A stretch of DNA of 64,000 nucleotides, taken from NCBI GenBank assembly GCA_001592145.1, contig BCWJ01000010.1, positions 1-64,000 on the forward strand, given 5' to 3'. The stretch's first letter is position 1. Each line of letters opens with the position of its first letter. This stretch comes from Xylanimicrobium pachnodae JCM 13526 = NBRC 107786. GTDB lineage: Bacteria; Actinomycetota; Actinomycetes; Actinomycetales; Cellulomonadaceae. The notes under the pieces are model-generated. The model was not told the origin of the DNA. It did no database searches and worked only from the letters and a program-made list of their open reading frames with translations. A program made the position numbers and the translations under genes. Shown one piece after another: positions 32,285 to 41,205 of the stretch.

Positions 32285-35200
32285 TGGTAACGCACCTCCT
32301 GGGAGCGGCGGCGGATGACGGTGACCTCGTCGCGCTGGTTGCCGGTGGGGCCGATGTAGTTGAACGCGTACGTGAGCTGCGCGTACCCGCCCGCCATGTG
32401 GGTGGGTTTGAGCAGGATGCGGGTCAGGGAGTTGTGGATGCCGCCGCGCAGCCCGGACGTCTCCGCGAGCGGCACGTCCACGGTGCGGTCCGTGGCGTGG
32501 TGCATGTACACCGTGCCGGACGGCATGCGGTGGGAGACCACCGCACGTGCCACGACGACGCCGTTGCGGTTGACCGCCTCGATCCACTCGTTGTCGCGCA
32601 CCCCGATGCGCTCCGCGTCGTCGGGACTCATCCAGATGTTGGGGCCGCCGCGGCTCAGCGACAGCATGAACAGGTTGTCCTGGTACTCGGAGTGGATGGA
32701 CCACTTCGAGTGCGGGGTCAGGTAGCGCACGGAGACCTGCGCCTGCGGCACGGACGACGGGTCGTCCTTCGTCAGCGCGGGGGTGTCGGCGAACGCCCGG
32801 TGCATGTCCAGCGGCGGGCGGTACACGGGGAGCGACTCACCGAGCTCGATCATCCAGTCGTGATCCAGGTAGAAGTGCTGCCGGCCCGTGAGCGTGTGCC
32901 ACGGCTTGAGCCGCTCGACGTTGATCGCGAACGCCGTGTACCGGCGGCCGCCGTGCTCCGAGCCCGACCACTCGGGCGACGTGATCACGGGCGTGGGCCG
33001 GGCCTGTACGTCGGCGAACGTGACCAGCTTGCCCGCCTCGTCCGCGGCGAGGTCCGCGAGCCGCTGCCCCGTGCGCTGCTCGAGGTCCTGGAACCCCTGC
33101 ACGGCGACCGCGCCGTTGGTGGTCCCCGACAGGGCCAGGACCATCTCGCACGCCTGGATGTCGGTCTCCAGGCGCGGACGGCCCGCGGCCGGCCCGGACT
33201 GGACCACGCCGAGCCGGGCGGTCAGCTTCTCGACCTCCCGGTCGGGGCGGTACTTCACCCCCTTGGTGGCCATGCCCGCCCCGGCCGTGAGCGGGCCGAG
33301 CGCGGCGAGCCGTGCCGCGAGGGCAGGGTAGTCGCGTTCGACGACGGCCAGCTTGGGCATGGTCACGCCGGGGATCAGGTCACGCTCCGTGAGGGGGCGG
33401 CCCGAGTCTGCGAGCGTGCCGTGCGGGATGGCCAGCTCGTCGGGGGTGTCGTGCGCGAGCGGTGAGGCCACCAGGTCCTCACGCACTCCCAGGTGGGTGG
33501 CCGCGAGCTCGGAGAACTTGCGGGCCATGGTGTGGAAGATGGTGAAGTCGGTGCGCGTCTGCCACGGCGGCGCGATCGCCGGGTTGAACGAGTGCACGAA
33601 CGGGTGCATGTCCGTGCTGGACAGGTCGTACTTCTCGTACCAGGTGGCCGCGGGGAGCACGATGTCGGAGAACAACGTCGTGGACGTCATGCGGAAGTCC
33701 GCCGTCACCAGCAGGTCGAGCTTGCCGCGCGGGGCCTCCTCGTGCCACGCGATCGTCTGCGGGCGCCGGTCCGGCCCGGACTCCTCGGCCAGGACGGCCG
33801 AGTCGGTGCCGAGCAGGTGCTTGAGGAAGTACTCGTTGCCCTTGCCGGACGAGCCCAGGATGTTGGCCCGCCACACGAGCATGACGCGCGGGTAGTTGGC
33901 CGGGTCGTCCGGGTCCTGGGCGGCGAACTTCAGGCGGCCTGCCTTCAGCTCTTCGACGACGTACTGCTGCGGCTCCTTGCCGGCGGCGCGGGCGGCGTCC
34001 ACGATGTCGAGCGGGTTGCGGTCGAACGTCGGGTAGGACGGCATCCAGCCGCGCTGTGCGGACTCCACCAGGGTGTCCGCCGTCGTGCGGCCCTCGAACA
34101 GCCCCTTGGCGAGCGGGGAGGACAGCGACGAGGCGGGCAGTCCGTCGTAACGCCACTGGTCGGTGGACAGGTAGAAGAACGCCGTGCCGATCATCTGCCG
34201 GGGCGGCCGGGACCAGTCCAGGCCCATCGCGTACTGCGTCCACCCCGTGATGGGCCGCAGCTTCTCCTGGCCCACGTAGTGCGCCCACCCGCCGCCGTTG
34301 ACGCCCTGACAACCGGTGATCGTGGTCAGCACCAGGAACGTGCGGTAGATGGTGTCGGAGTGGAACCAGTGGTTGGCGCCCGCACCCATGATGATCATCG
34401 AGCGGCCGCCGGAGTCCTCGGCGTTCGCCGCGAACTCCCGCCCGATCCGCACGGCCGCGCCCGCGGGCACCCCCGTGAGCTCCTCCTGCCAGGCCGGGGT
34501 GCCCGGCGCCTCGGCGTCGTCGTACCCCGTGGGCCACTGCCCGGGCAGCCCCGGGCGCTCGACGCCGTACTGCGCGAGCAGCAGGTCGAACACCGTGGTG
34601 ACCAGGTGGCCGCCCACCTCGCGCACCGGGACGCCGCGGCGCAGGACGCCCGACCCGCCCACGTGCACCGCTCCGGCGTCGTCCGCCGGGGGCAGCACGT
34701 CGAAGCGGGGCAGGGACACCTCGACACCCAGCGCGGCGGCGCCGGGCACCTCACCCACCGACAACGCCGGGACGACGTCGCCCAGGTCCAGGTTCCAGCG
34801 GCCCTCGTCCGCCTCCCCGTAGCGGTGCCCCAGCGTGCCGTTCGGGATCACCGGCGTGCCGTCGCCGTCGAGCAGCACCGTCTTGAAGTGCGCGTTCGCC
34901 TCCGCGGCATGTTCCGGCAGGTCCGACGCCGTGAGGAACTTGCCCGGCACGTAGCTGCCGTCCGGGCCCTCGTCGAGCCGCACCAGGAACGGGGCGTCTG
35001 CGTACCGGCGCAGATACTGCGCGAACTGCTCCGTGCGCGTCGCCGGGTCGGCGAGGAACTCGCGCATGATCACGTGACCCATCGCGATCGCCAGCGCGCC
35101 GTCCGTCCCCGGGTGCGGGGCCAGCCACGCGTCGGCGAACTTCGTCGCGTCCGAGAAGTCGGGGGAGACCACCACCACCTTGGTGCCCCGATACCGCGCC

Positions 35201-36060
35201 TCCGTCATGAAGTGCGCGTCCGGCGTGCGCGTCACCGGCACGTTCGAACCCCACAGCATCAGGTACGACGAGTTCCACCAGTCCGCCGACTCCGGCACGT
35301 CCGTCTGGTCGCCGAACACCTGCGGGGACGCCACCGGCAGGTCCGCGTACCAGTCGTAGAACGACAGCATCGTGCCGCCCAGCATCGACACGTACCGCGA
35401 CCCCACCCCGTGCGAGATCATCGACATCGCCGGGATCGGGGAGAACCCCGCGATCCGGTCCGGACCGAACTCCTTGACCGTGTGCACCTGCGCCGCGGCC
35501 ATCATCTCGTTGACCTCGTCCCACGCGGCGCGCACCAGACCGCCCTTGCCGCGAGCCGACTTGTACCGGCGGGCCGTTGCCGGGTCGGACGTCACCGCCC
35601 GCCACGCGGCCACCGGGTCGCCGCCCACCGCCGCCTTCGCCGCCCGGTACGCCTCCAGCAGCGCGCCGCGCACGTACGGGTACCGCACCCGCGTCGGGGA
35701 GTACGTGTACCAGGAGAACGCCGCACCTCGCGGACACCCCCGCGGCTCGTACTCCGGGGAGTCCGGACCCACCGACGGGTAGTCCGTCTGCTGCGTCTCC
35801 CACGTGATGATGCCGTCCTTGACGTACACCTTCCACGAGCACGACCCCGTGCAGTTCACCCCGTGGGTGGACCGCACCACCTTGTCGTGCGACCACCGGT
35901 CCCGGTAGAACGCATCACCCTGGCGGCCACCCTTCAAGAAGAGCTGGCGCAGATCCTCGGACACCTCCCCGGGGCGCAGGTGCCGGCCGAGCCGCAGCAG
36001 CGCGTCCTGCGGGGAGGCGGACGAGTCCGAGCGGGCGGGAGCGCTGGTGGGCAGTGCCAT
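32281..36060 (-). CDS. narG: Respiratory nitrate reductase alpha subunit NarG
   Basis: The 1259-residue catalytic subunit reduces nitrate to nitrite on the cytoplasmic side using Mo-bis-MGD. The FS0 cluster ligands are in HGVNCTGSC near 50. YEPRGCPRGAAFSWY follows, and the molybdenum aspartate lies in SADWWNSSYLMLWGSNVP near 260. Other family blocks include QGVNGGGWAHYVGQEKLRP. There is no Tat signal, consistent with a cytoplasmic NarG. ATG 36060 has GGAGGA seven bases upstream. The length is close to that of known NarG. The operon is narGHJI followed by moeA-mobA-DUF6457-moaA-moaD. Confidence 0.96.
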   Translation of the reverse strand: MALPTSAPARSDSSASPQDALLRLGRHLRPGEVSEDLRQLFLKGGRQGDAFYRDRWSHDKVVRSTHGVNCTGSCSWKVYVKDGIITWETQQTDYPSVGPDSPEYEPRGCPRGAAFSWYTYSPTRVRYPYVRGALLEAYRAAKAAVGGDPVAAWRAVTSDPATARRYKSARGKGGLVRAAWDEVNEMMAAAQVHTVKEFGPDRIAGFSPIPAMSMISHGVGSRYVSMLGGTMLSFYDWYADLPVASPQVFGDQTDVPESADWWNSSYLMLWGSNVPVTRTPDAHFMTEARYRGTKVVVVSPDFSDATKFADAWLAPHPGTDGALAIAMGHVIMREFLADPATRTEQFAQYLRRYADAPFLVRLDEGPDGSYVPGKFLTASDLPEHAAEANAHFKTVLLDGDGTPVIPNGTLGHRYGEADEGRWNLDLGDVVPALSVGEVPGAAALGVEVSLPRFDVLPPADDAGAVHVGGSGVLRRGVPVREVGGHLVTTVFDLLLAQYGVERPGLPGQWPTGYDDAEAPGTPAWQEELTGVPAGAAVRIGREFAANAEDSGGRSMIIMGAGANHWFHSDTIYRTFLVLTTITGCQGVNGGGWAHYVGQEKLRPITGWTQYAMGLDWSRPPRQMIGTAFFYLSTDQWRYDGLPASSLSSPLAKGLFEGRTTADTLVESAQRGWMPSYPTFDRNPLDIVDAARAAGKEPQQYVVEELKAGRLKFAAQDPDDPANYPRVMLVWRANILGSSGKGNEYFLKHLLGTDSAVLAEESGPDRRPQTIAWHEEAPRGKLDLLVTADFRMTSTTLFSDIVLPAATWYEKYDLSSTDMHPFVHSFNPAIAPPWQTRTDFTIFHTMARKFSELAATHLGVREDLVASPLAHDTPDELAIPHGTLADSGRPLTERDLIPGVTMPKLAVVERDYPALAARLAALGPLTAGAGMATKGVKYRPDREVEKLTARLGVVQSGPAAGRPRLETDIQACEMVLALSGTTNGAVAVQGFQDLEQRTGQRLADLAADEAGKLVTFADVQARPTPVITSPEWSGSEHGGRRYTAFAINVERLKPWHTLTGRQHFYLDHDWMIELGESLPVYRPPLDMHRAFADTPALTKDDPSSVPQAQVSVRYLTPHSKWSIHSEYQDNLFMLSLSRGGPNIWMSPDDAERIGVRDNEWIEAVNRNGVVVARAVVSHRMPSGTVYMHHATDRTVDVPLAETSGLRGGIHNSLTRILLKPTHMAGGYAQLTYAFNYIGPTGNQRDEVTVIRRRSQEVRYQ

Positions 36061-36096
36061 ACGGTCCTCCGACGTCGACGTGACGGGATGTGAGCG

Positions 36097-36102
36097 ACGC
36101 TA
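36097..36102 (-). promoter_or_regulatory. Probable -10 box of the nar operon with overlapping inverted repeat
   Basis: TAGCGT on the minus strand (36102-36097) is a TAnnnT box 36 bases before narG. It overlaps the inverted repeat CGCTA-N9-TAGCG at 36098-36116. No good -35 is seen at the expected distance, which suggests an activator. No FNR-type TTGAT-N4-ATCAA is present. Confidence 0.4.
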
Positions 36103-36228
36103 GCCAATCGGTAGCGCTTCCCCGTGCAGGACACGACAATGCCACCCGGATCAGCGTCCCGCCCCACAACCGCACCGCTGGCGCTACGCGCCCCACCGAG
36201 GACCCGCGCCATATGAGAAGGTGCGCGT

Positions 36229-37596
36229 GTGCGACAACCCCATCCCGCGCCCCGATCGCACCCGGTAGGTGCCCCCGCGCACCCCGCCCGCCGGACCGTC
36301 GCCGAGCACCGCCGGCAGGTCGGCGCACTCGTCACGGCGGCGCTCGCGGCTCGCGCACCGCTGCGTCTGGCCGTGACCGATCTGCTGGCGGACGCCCGGG
36401 CGGGGGTGTTCGCGCCGCGGCGGCTGGCCGCCGACGCCCGCGCCGTGGTCGCCCTGCCGGGCTTCGACAACTCGCAGATGGACGGCTACGCGGTCCGTTC
36501 CGCTGATCTGGCGCGGGCCGGGCAGGACGCCGTGGTGTCCCTCCCCGTGGGTCCCGCCGTGCCGGCGGGGCAGTCGCCCGCACCGCTGCCGCCCGGTACG
36601 GCGGTGCCCGTCATGACGGGCGCGCCCATCCCGCCCGGTGCCGACGCCGTGGTGCGCGTCGAGGACGCGGACCCGCCCTCGTTCGGCGGTGGTCCCGGGG
36701 GAGGGGTGCGTGTCGAGCAGGTCACGTTCGCCGCTCCCGTGGCGCCGGGAACCTTCGTGCGCGTCACCGGCAGCGATGTCGCGGCCGACGACGTGGTGGT
36801 GCGCGCGGGTACCGCGCTGGGCCCCGCGCAGGTCGGGGCGCTCGTGGCCGCGGGCGTGCGCTACGTGGACGTCGTGGCACCGCCCCGGGTGCTGCTCGTG
36901 TCCACGGGCAGCGAGGTGGTGGCGCCCGGGTCGCCGCTGGGCCCCGCACAGGTGTACGACGCCAACGGCTCGATCCTGACCGCCGCACTGGCCCAGGTGG
37001 GATGCCGCGTGGACGCGCACGTCCTGCCTGACGACGCCGGGGCGCTGCGCGCGGTGCTCGCAGCGGCCCACGACGTGGACCTGGTCATCACGACGGGCGG
37101 CGTGTCCCAGGGTGCGTTCGAGGTGGTGCGCGCCGGGTTCAGCACCGACACGGGTGGTCCGCACCCCGACGCCGTCTGGTTCGGCGGTGTGGCGGTCCAG
37201 CCGGGTGGCCCGCAGGGCCTGGGGACGATCGCGATCGGCACGGCGACCCCGGGCGGTGCCCGCCAGGTGCCGCTGGTCGCGTTCCCCGGCAACCCGGTCA
37301 GCGCCCTGATCTCGTTCGAGCTGTTCGTGCGCCCGCTCCTCGCCGCTGCCACGGCGGTGATCCCGGCCGAGCGCCTCATCCGTCGCGCGCCGCTGGCCGC
37401 TCCGCTGGACTCGCCACCCGCGGTGCTGCAGGTGCGCCGGGGGGCGTACGACGCCGAGGGCCGGGTCCATCTGGTGGGCGGGTCCGGCTCGCACCTGCTC
37501 GCCCACCTGGCCGCGGCCACCGTGCTGGTTCACATTCCGCCCGGCGTCGACCACCTGGAGGCGGGCGACGTCGTCGAGACCTGGGAGATCGCATGA
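36229..37596 (+). CDS. moeA: Molybdopterin molybdotransferase MoeA, second copy
   Basis: The 455-residue protein has all MoeA blocks: LPGFDNSQMDGYAVR near 75, VMTGAPIPPGADAVVRVED near 125, TTGGVSQGAFEVV near 290 and FPGNPVSALISFELFVRP near 345. It keeps the canonical PGNPVS motif that the first copy lacks, so it may be the main molybdenum-insertion enzyme. GTG 36229 has AGAAGG seven bases upstream. Divergent from narG, it heads an operon moeA-moaC-mogA/moaE-moeB with 4-nt overlaps throughout. Confidence 0.93.
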   Translation: MRQPHPAPRSHPVGAPAHPARRTVAEHRRQVGALVTAALAARAPLRLAVTDLLADARAGVFAPRRLAADARAVVALPGFDNSQMDGYAVRSADLARAGQDAVVSLPVGPAVPAGQSPAPLPPGTAVPVMTGAPIPPGADAVVRVEDADPPSFGGGPGGGVRVEQVTFAAPVAPGTFVRVTGSDVAADDVVVRAGTALGPAQVGALVAAGVRYVDVVAPPRVLLVSTGSEVVAPGSPLGPAQVYDANGSILTAALAQVGCRVDAHVLPDDAGALRAVLAAAHDVDLVITTGGVSQGAFEVVRAGFSTDTGGPHPDAVWFGGVAVQPGGPQGLGTIAIGTATPGGARQVPLVAFPGNPVSALISFELFVRPLLAAATAVIPAERLIRRAPLAAPLDSPPAVLQVRRGAYDAEGRVHLVGGSGSHLLAHLAAATVLVHIPPGVDHLEAGDVVETWEIA

Positions 37597-38069
37597 CGGA
37601 CCTGTCCCACTACCGGCCCGACGGCGCCGCGCACATGGTGGACGTCTCCGCCAAGGAGACGACCGCCCGCGAGGCCACCGCGGTCGGCGTGCTGCGCACG
37701 CGGCCGGACGTGGTCGAGCGCATCGCGACGGGGGACCTGCCCAAGGGTGAGGCGATCGCGACGGCCAGGATCGCGGGCATCCTGGGCGCCAAGCGGACCC
37801 CGGACCTGGTGCCGCTGTGCCACCCGCTGCCCATCACGGGCGTCGACGTCGACATCGTGGCGCACGACGACGTCGTGGAGATCTCCGCGACAGTGCGTAC
37901 CCGGGGCCGCACCGGGGTGGAGATGGAGGCGCTGACCGCCGTGGCGGTGGCGGGCCTGACGGTGTACGACATGATCAAGGCCGTCGACCGCGAGGCGGTG
38001 CTCGGTGAGATCCGCGTCGTGGCCAAGTCGGGCGGCAAGTCGGGCGACTGGACCCGGGAGGACGCGTGA
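37593..38069 (+). CDS. moaC: Cyclic pyranopterin monophosphate synthase MoaC
   Basis: The 158-residue protein has the MoaC signatures MVDVSAKETTAREATA near 15, PLCHPLPITGVDVD near 72, and GVEMEALTAVAVAGLTVYDMIKAVD near 105. It acts after MoaA in the rearrangement that forms cyclic pyranopterin monophosphate. The length matches the family. It starts within the moeA stop (ATGA) and ends within the start of the next gene (GTGA-type overlap). Confidence 0.96.
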   Translation: MTDLSHYRPDGAAHMVDVSAKETTAREATAVGVLRTRPDVVERIATGDLPKGEAIATARIAGILGAKRTPDLVPLCHPLPITGVDVDIVAHDDVVEISATVRTRGRTGVEMEALTAVAVAGLTVYDMIKAVDREAVLGEIRVVAKSGGKSGDWTREDA

Positions 38070-39199
38070 ACGCCACCAGCACCCCGCGCCGTGAGCCACG
38101 GCGGGTTGCCGTGGTCGTGGCGTCCGACCGCGCCGCCTCGGGCGTGTACGCGGACCGCTCGGGTCCGGCCGCGCGCACCTGGTTCGAGCGGCGCGGCTGG
38201 TCCGTGACCGTCGAGGTGGTGCCCGACGGCGAGCCCGTGCGTGCGGCGCTGACCGCGCTGCTGAGCGACGGAGCACCCGACCTGGTGGTCACGAGCGGCG
38301 GGACGGGCATCGCCCCGAGCGACCGCACCCCCGACGTGACCCGGGGACTGCTCGACCGTGAGGTGCCCGGGATCGCCGAGCTGGTGCGCTCGGCCGCGCT
38401 GGCGCCCGCCGACGGGCGCGCCCCGGTCCCGGCCGCCGCGCTCTCGCGTGGTGTCGCGGGCATCGCGGGCCGCACGCTCGTGGTGAACCTTCCCGGCTCG
38501 CCCGGTGGCGTCGTGGACGGTCTCGACGCCCTGGCCGGGGTGCTCCCGCACGCCGTGGACCAGCTGCACGGCGCCGACCACCACGGCGCCGACCACCACG
38601 GCGCCGCCCACGAGGGTGCGCCCACGCTGCCGCCGGCCCGTGTTCCCCTGCCCGACGGGACCCTCGGCGCGGGGAGCCTGGGCACGCACGCGCTGTCCGA
38701 CGGCGACGCCGGAGCCGGCCTGCTCGACGACCTGACGGGTACGCACCCGCACGGGGGGGCCGCGGTCGTGCTGCGCGCCGCCGTGTCCTACGAGCCCCTG
38801 GACCTCGCCCCGCTCGTCGAGCTGGTGCGGGACGACACGTGCGGTGCGGTGGCGACGTTCTCGGGCCTGGTGCGCGACCACGACGGCGGCCGCGGCGTGA
38901 CCACGCTGGCCTACGAGGCGCATCCCGACGCGGCTGCGGCCCTGAGCGCGGTCGCTCAGAGGGTCGGGACGCGGGTGGCGGCCCAGACCGGGGACGCGCT
39001 GCGCATCGCCGTCGTGCACCGGGTCGGGGCCCTGGCGATCGGGGACGTGGCGGTCGTCGCGGCGGTGGCCGCGGGGCACCGGCGGGCGGCCTTCGTCGCC
39101 GTCGCCGACCTGGTCGACGAGCTCAAGGCCGAGGTGCCGATCTGGAAGGAGCAGGGCTTCGTCGACGGGACCAGCGAGTGGGTCGGGTCCCTGGGGTGA
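38066..39199 (+). CDS. MogA/MoaB-MoaE fusion protein
   Basis: The 377-residue protein joins two enzymes. Residues about 10-165 are a MogA/MoaB molybdopterin adenylyltransferase (VTSGGTGIAPSDRTPDVTR and VNLPGSPGGVVDGL). Residues about 235-377 are MoaE, the large subunit of molybdopterin synthase (GAVATFSGLVRDHDGG, YEAHPDAA, HRVGALAIGDVAVVAAV, DELKAEVPIWKEQGF with its lysines). The linker is Gly/Ala/His-rich with two GADHH steps from a 15-bp repeat (38570-38599). The fusion would link sulfur insertion with the next adenylation step. MoaD, its partner, is encoded at 25110. Confidence 0.92.
   Translation: MNATSTPRREPRRVAVVVASDRAASGVYADRSGPAARTWFERRGWSVTVEVVPDGEPVRAALTALLSDGAPDLVVTSGGTGIAPSDRTPDVTRGLLDREVPGIAELVRSAALAPADGRAPVPAAALSRGVAGIAGRTLVVNLPGSPGGVVDGLDALAGVLPHAVDQLHGADHHGADHHGAAHEGAPTLPPARVPLPDGTLGAGSLGTHALSDGDAGAGLLDDLTGTHPHGGAAVVLRAAVSYEPLDLAPLVELVRDDTCGAVATFSGLVRDHDGGRGVTTLAYEAHPDAAAALSAVAQRVGTRVAAQTGDALRIAVVHRVGALAIGDVAVVAAVAAGHRRAAFVAVADLVDELKAEVPIWKEQGFVDGTSEWVGSLG
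38570..38599 (+). repeat. Two 15-bp repeats in the MogA-MoaE linker
   Basis: GGCGCCGACCACCAC occurs at 38570-38584 and 38585-38599, encoding the His-rich part of the interdomain linker. A decayed third start follows. Confidence 0.8.
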
Positions 39200-40308
39200 G
39201 TCTGCCACCCGTGGCCCCGCTGCGCGCCCAGCTCGACCCGGACGAGCGGCGTCGCACGGCCCGGCACGCGATCCTGCCCGGCTTCGGGCCCGACGCGCAG
39301 GCGCTGGTGCGCGGGGCGCGCGTGCTCGTCGTCGGCGCCGGGGGTCTGGGGTCACCGGTCCTGTACTACCTGGCCGCGGCCGGGGTGGGGGTGCTCGGGA
39401 TCGTCGACGACGACGACGTCGCGGCGTCGAACCTGCCTCGGCAGATCCTGCACGGCGGCGGCGACGTCGGGACGCCCAAGACGGCCTCGGCCGCCGCGTC
39501 GTTGCGCGCCCTCGGCTCGCCGACCCGTGTGGTGGAGCACCGGGTGCGGCTCACGGCGTCGAACGCCGAAGCGCTGCTGGCCGGTTACGACCTGGTCGTC
39601 GACGGGTGCGACACGTTCGCGACGCGGTACGTGGTGGGGGACGCTGCCGCGCGGCTGGGGCTGCCGGTCGTGTGGGGCACCGTGCTGGGCTGGGACGGGC
39701 AGGTGTCCGTGTGGTGGTCCGGGGCGCCGGACGGGCGGGCCCTGACGTACCGGGACGTGTTCGGTGAGCAACCGCCCGAGGGGGACACCTGCTCGAGCGC
39801 GGGGGTGCTGAGCCCGGCCTGCGGCGTCGTGGGCACCACGATGGCCGTCGAGGCGGTCAAGCTCCTGACGGGCACGGGGGAGCCCGCCCTGGGGCGCCTG
39901 CTCGTCTACGACGCACGGACGTCCACCTGGGACGGCGTCGACCTGGGCGCGCCCACCAACCCTGACCCTCGACATGAGGGTGAGAGTGAGGGTTGGGCCA
40001 AGGTTCACCATCAACCTCCACTTGAGGGTGAGGTCGCGACCGGGGGAAACACGCTGGTCATCGACGTCGGACTGCACCCCGTCGTTCCCGGCGCCCTGTG
40101 GGTGCGCCTGGACGACCTGGCGGCGGGCGAGCTGCCTGACGCCCTGGAGGCCCACCCGGTGGGTGATCCGCTCGTCGTCGTGTGCGACCAAGGGCTGCGG
40201 TCGCGCGGCGCCGCGGGGCTGCTGCGCGCCGAGGGGTGGCTCCAGGTGAGCGCCACCACCTATGCGGCGCTCGACCCGCATGGTGCGGCAGGATTCGGTC
40301 ATGACTGA
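39196..40308 (+). CDS. moeB: MoeB/ThiF-type E1 adenylyltransferase with rhodanese-like tail
   Basis: The 370-residue protein has the ATP-binding VLVVGAGGLGSPVLYYLAAAG near 37-57, the DDDDVAASNLPRQ segment, and the catalytic-region motif GDTCSSAGVLSPACGVVG near 195. It adenylates the C-terminus of MoaD. The last 90 residues resemble a rhodanese domain (VVCDQGLRSRGAAGLL, with its cysteine), likely a sulfur donor. Between the domains is an insert (about 253-280) encoded by a lower-GC palindromic stretch. The two zinc CxxC pairs common in MoeB are not evident. GTG 39196 overlaps the previous stop. Confidence 0.87.
   Translation: MSLPPVAPLRAQLDPDERRRTARHAILPGFGPDAQALVRGARVLVVGAGGLGSPVLYYLAAAGVGVLGIVDDDDVAASNLPRQILHGGGDVGTPKTASAAASLRALGSPTRVVEHRVRLTASNAEALLAGYDLVVDGCDTFATRYVVGDAAARLGLPVVWGTVLGWDGQVSVWWSGAPDGRALTYRDVFGEQPPEGDTCSSAGVLSPACGVVGTTMAVEAVKLLTGTGEPALGRLLVYDARTSTWDGVDLGAPTNPDPRHEGESEGWAKVHHQPPLEGEVATGGNTLVIDVGLHPVVPGALWVRLDDLAAGELPDALEAHPVGDPLVVVCDQGLRSRGAAGLLRAEGWLQVSATTYAALDPHGAAGFGHD
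39956..40030 (+). repeat. Palindromic lower-GC insert inside the moeB gene
   Basis: CCAACCCT (39956-39963) pairs with AGGGTTGG (39989-39996), and ACCCTC (39965-39970) pairs with GAGGGT (39976-39981). A further CCTC-N5-GAGG lies at 40015-40027. The stretch is less GC-rich than its surroundings, is multiple-of-three in effect, and keeps the frame open at the domain junction. Confidence 0.6.
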
Positions 40309-41143
40309 TCAGCCCCGCACGATCGTGATCACCGGCGCGTCCGACGGCATCGGCGCCGCCGCGGCACGCCGACTGCACGCGGACGGGCACCACGTCGTGG
40401 TCGTCGGTCGCGACCCGGTCAAGACGTCCCGGGTGGCGGCGGAGCTCGACGCCGAGTTCCACGTGTGCGACTTCGTGCGGCTCGACGACGTGTCGCGCCT
40501 CGCCACCGAGCTGCTGGCCACGCACCCGCGCATCGACGTGCTCGCCAACAACGCGGGCGGGCTCCGAGACGCGTACGAGCTCACGGAGGACGGGTTCGAG
40601 CGGACCTTGCAGGTCAACTACCTGGCCCCGTACCTGCTCACGCGGCTGCTGCTCGGCAACCTGCTCGCGGCGCACGGATCGGTGATCTGGACGTCCAGCG
40701 CGGCGGCGCGCGCCGTGCGCACCATCGATCCCGACACGCTCGGCGAGCCCGCTCCCGGAACCCGCTACCAGCCGTTGCGCGTGTACGGGCACGCCAAGCT
40801 CGCCGGGCTGTTCGCGATGACCGAGCTGCACCGCCGGTTCCGCGAGCGCGGGATCGCCACGGCGGCGTTCCACCCGGGCATCGTCGGGTCCAACTTCTCG
40901 GCGGACAGCCAGGGGCTGGTCGGGTGGTTCTACCGGTCCCCGGCCAAGGCCGCACTGACCGCGAGCCCGGAACGCGGTGCGGACCAGCTCGTGACCTTCG
41001 CGTCCAGCGACGACTGGGTGTCCGGCGCGTACTACGAGCGCGGCCGCCCGGCGCGCCGCCCGCACCCGGCGCTGGCCGACGTGGGCCTGTCGCGAGCCGT
41101 GTGGTCCCGCACGGAGGAGCTCTTGGCCGCGCACGTCGCCTGA
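40301..41143 (+). CDS. Short-chain dehydrogenase/reductase
   Basis: The 280-residue protein has the SDR cofactor motif TGASDGIG at about 9-16, NNAGG near 88, and catalytic YGHAK near 163 with serines in WTSSAAA near 130. GRDP after the second strand favours NADP(H). It resembles retinol-dehydrogenase-like SDRs; the substrate is unknown. ATG 40301 lies within the end of moeB (8-nt overlap), so it is co-transcribed with the cofactor genes, although no cofactor role is known for such enzymes. Confidence 0.85.
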   Translation: MTDQPRTIVITGASDGIGAAAARRLHADGHHVVVVGRDPVKTSRVAAELDAEFHVCDFVRLDDVSRLATELLATHPRIDVLANNAGGLRDAYELTEDGFERTLQVNYLAPYLLTRLLLGNLLAAHGSVIWTSSAAARAVRTIDPDTLGEPAPGTRYQPLRVYGHAKLAGLFAMTELHRRFRERGIATAAFHPGIVGSNFSADSQGLVGWFYRSPAKAALTASPERGADQLVTFASSDDWVSGAYYERGRPARRPHPALADVGLSRAVWSRTEELLAAHVA

Positions 41144-41205
41144 CCGTGCCCTCGTGGTGAGACAGGACCCGCACCGGGACCGTGCCCCCACCCCACGGGT
41201 ACACA

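Noticed and set aside
36061-36228. FNR box for anaerobic control of narG
   Set aside because: No TTGAT-N4-ATCAA or close variant was found on either strand of the spacer.
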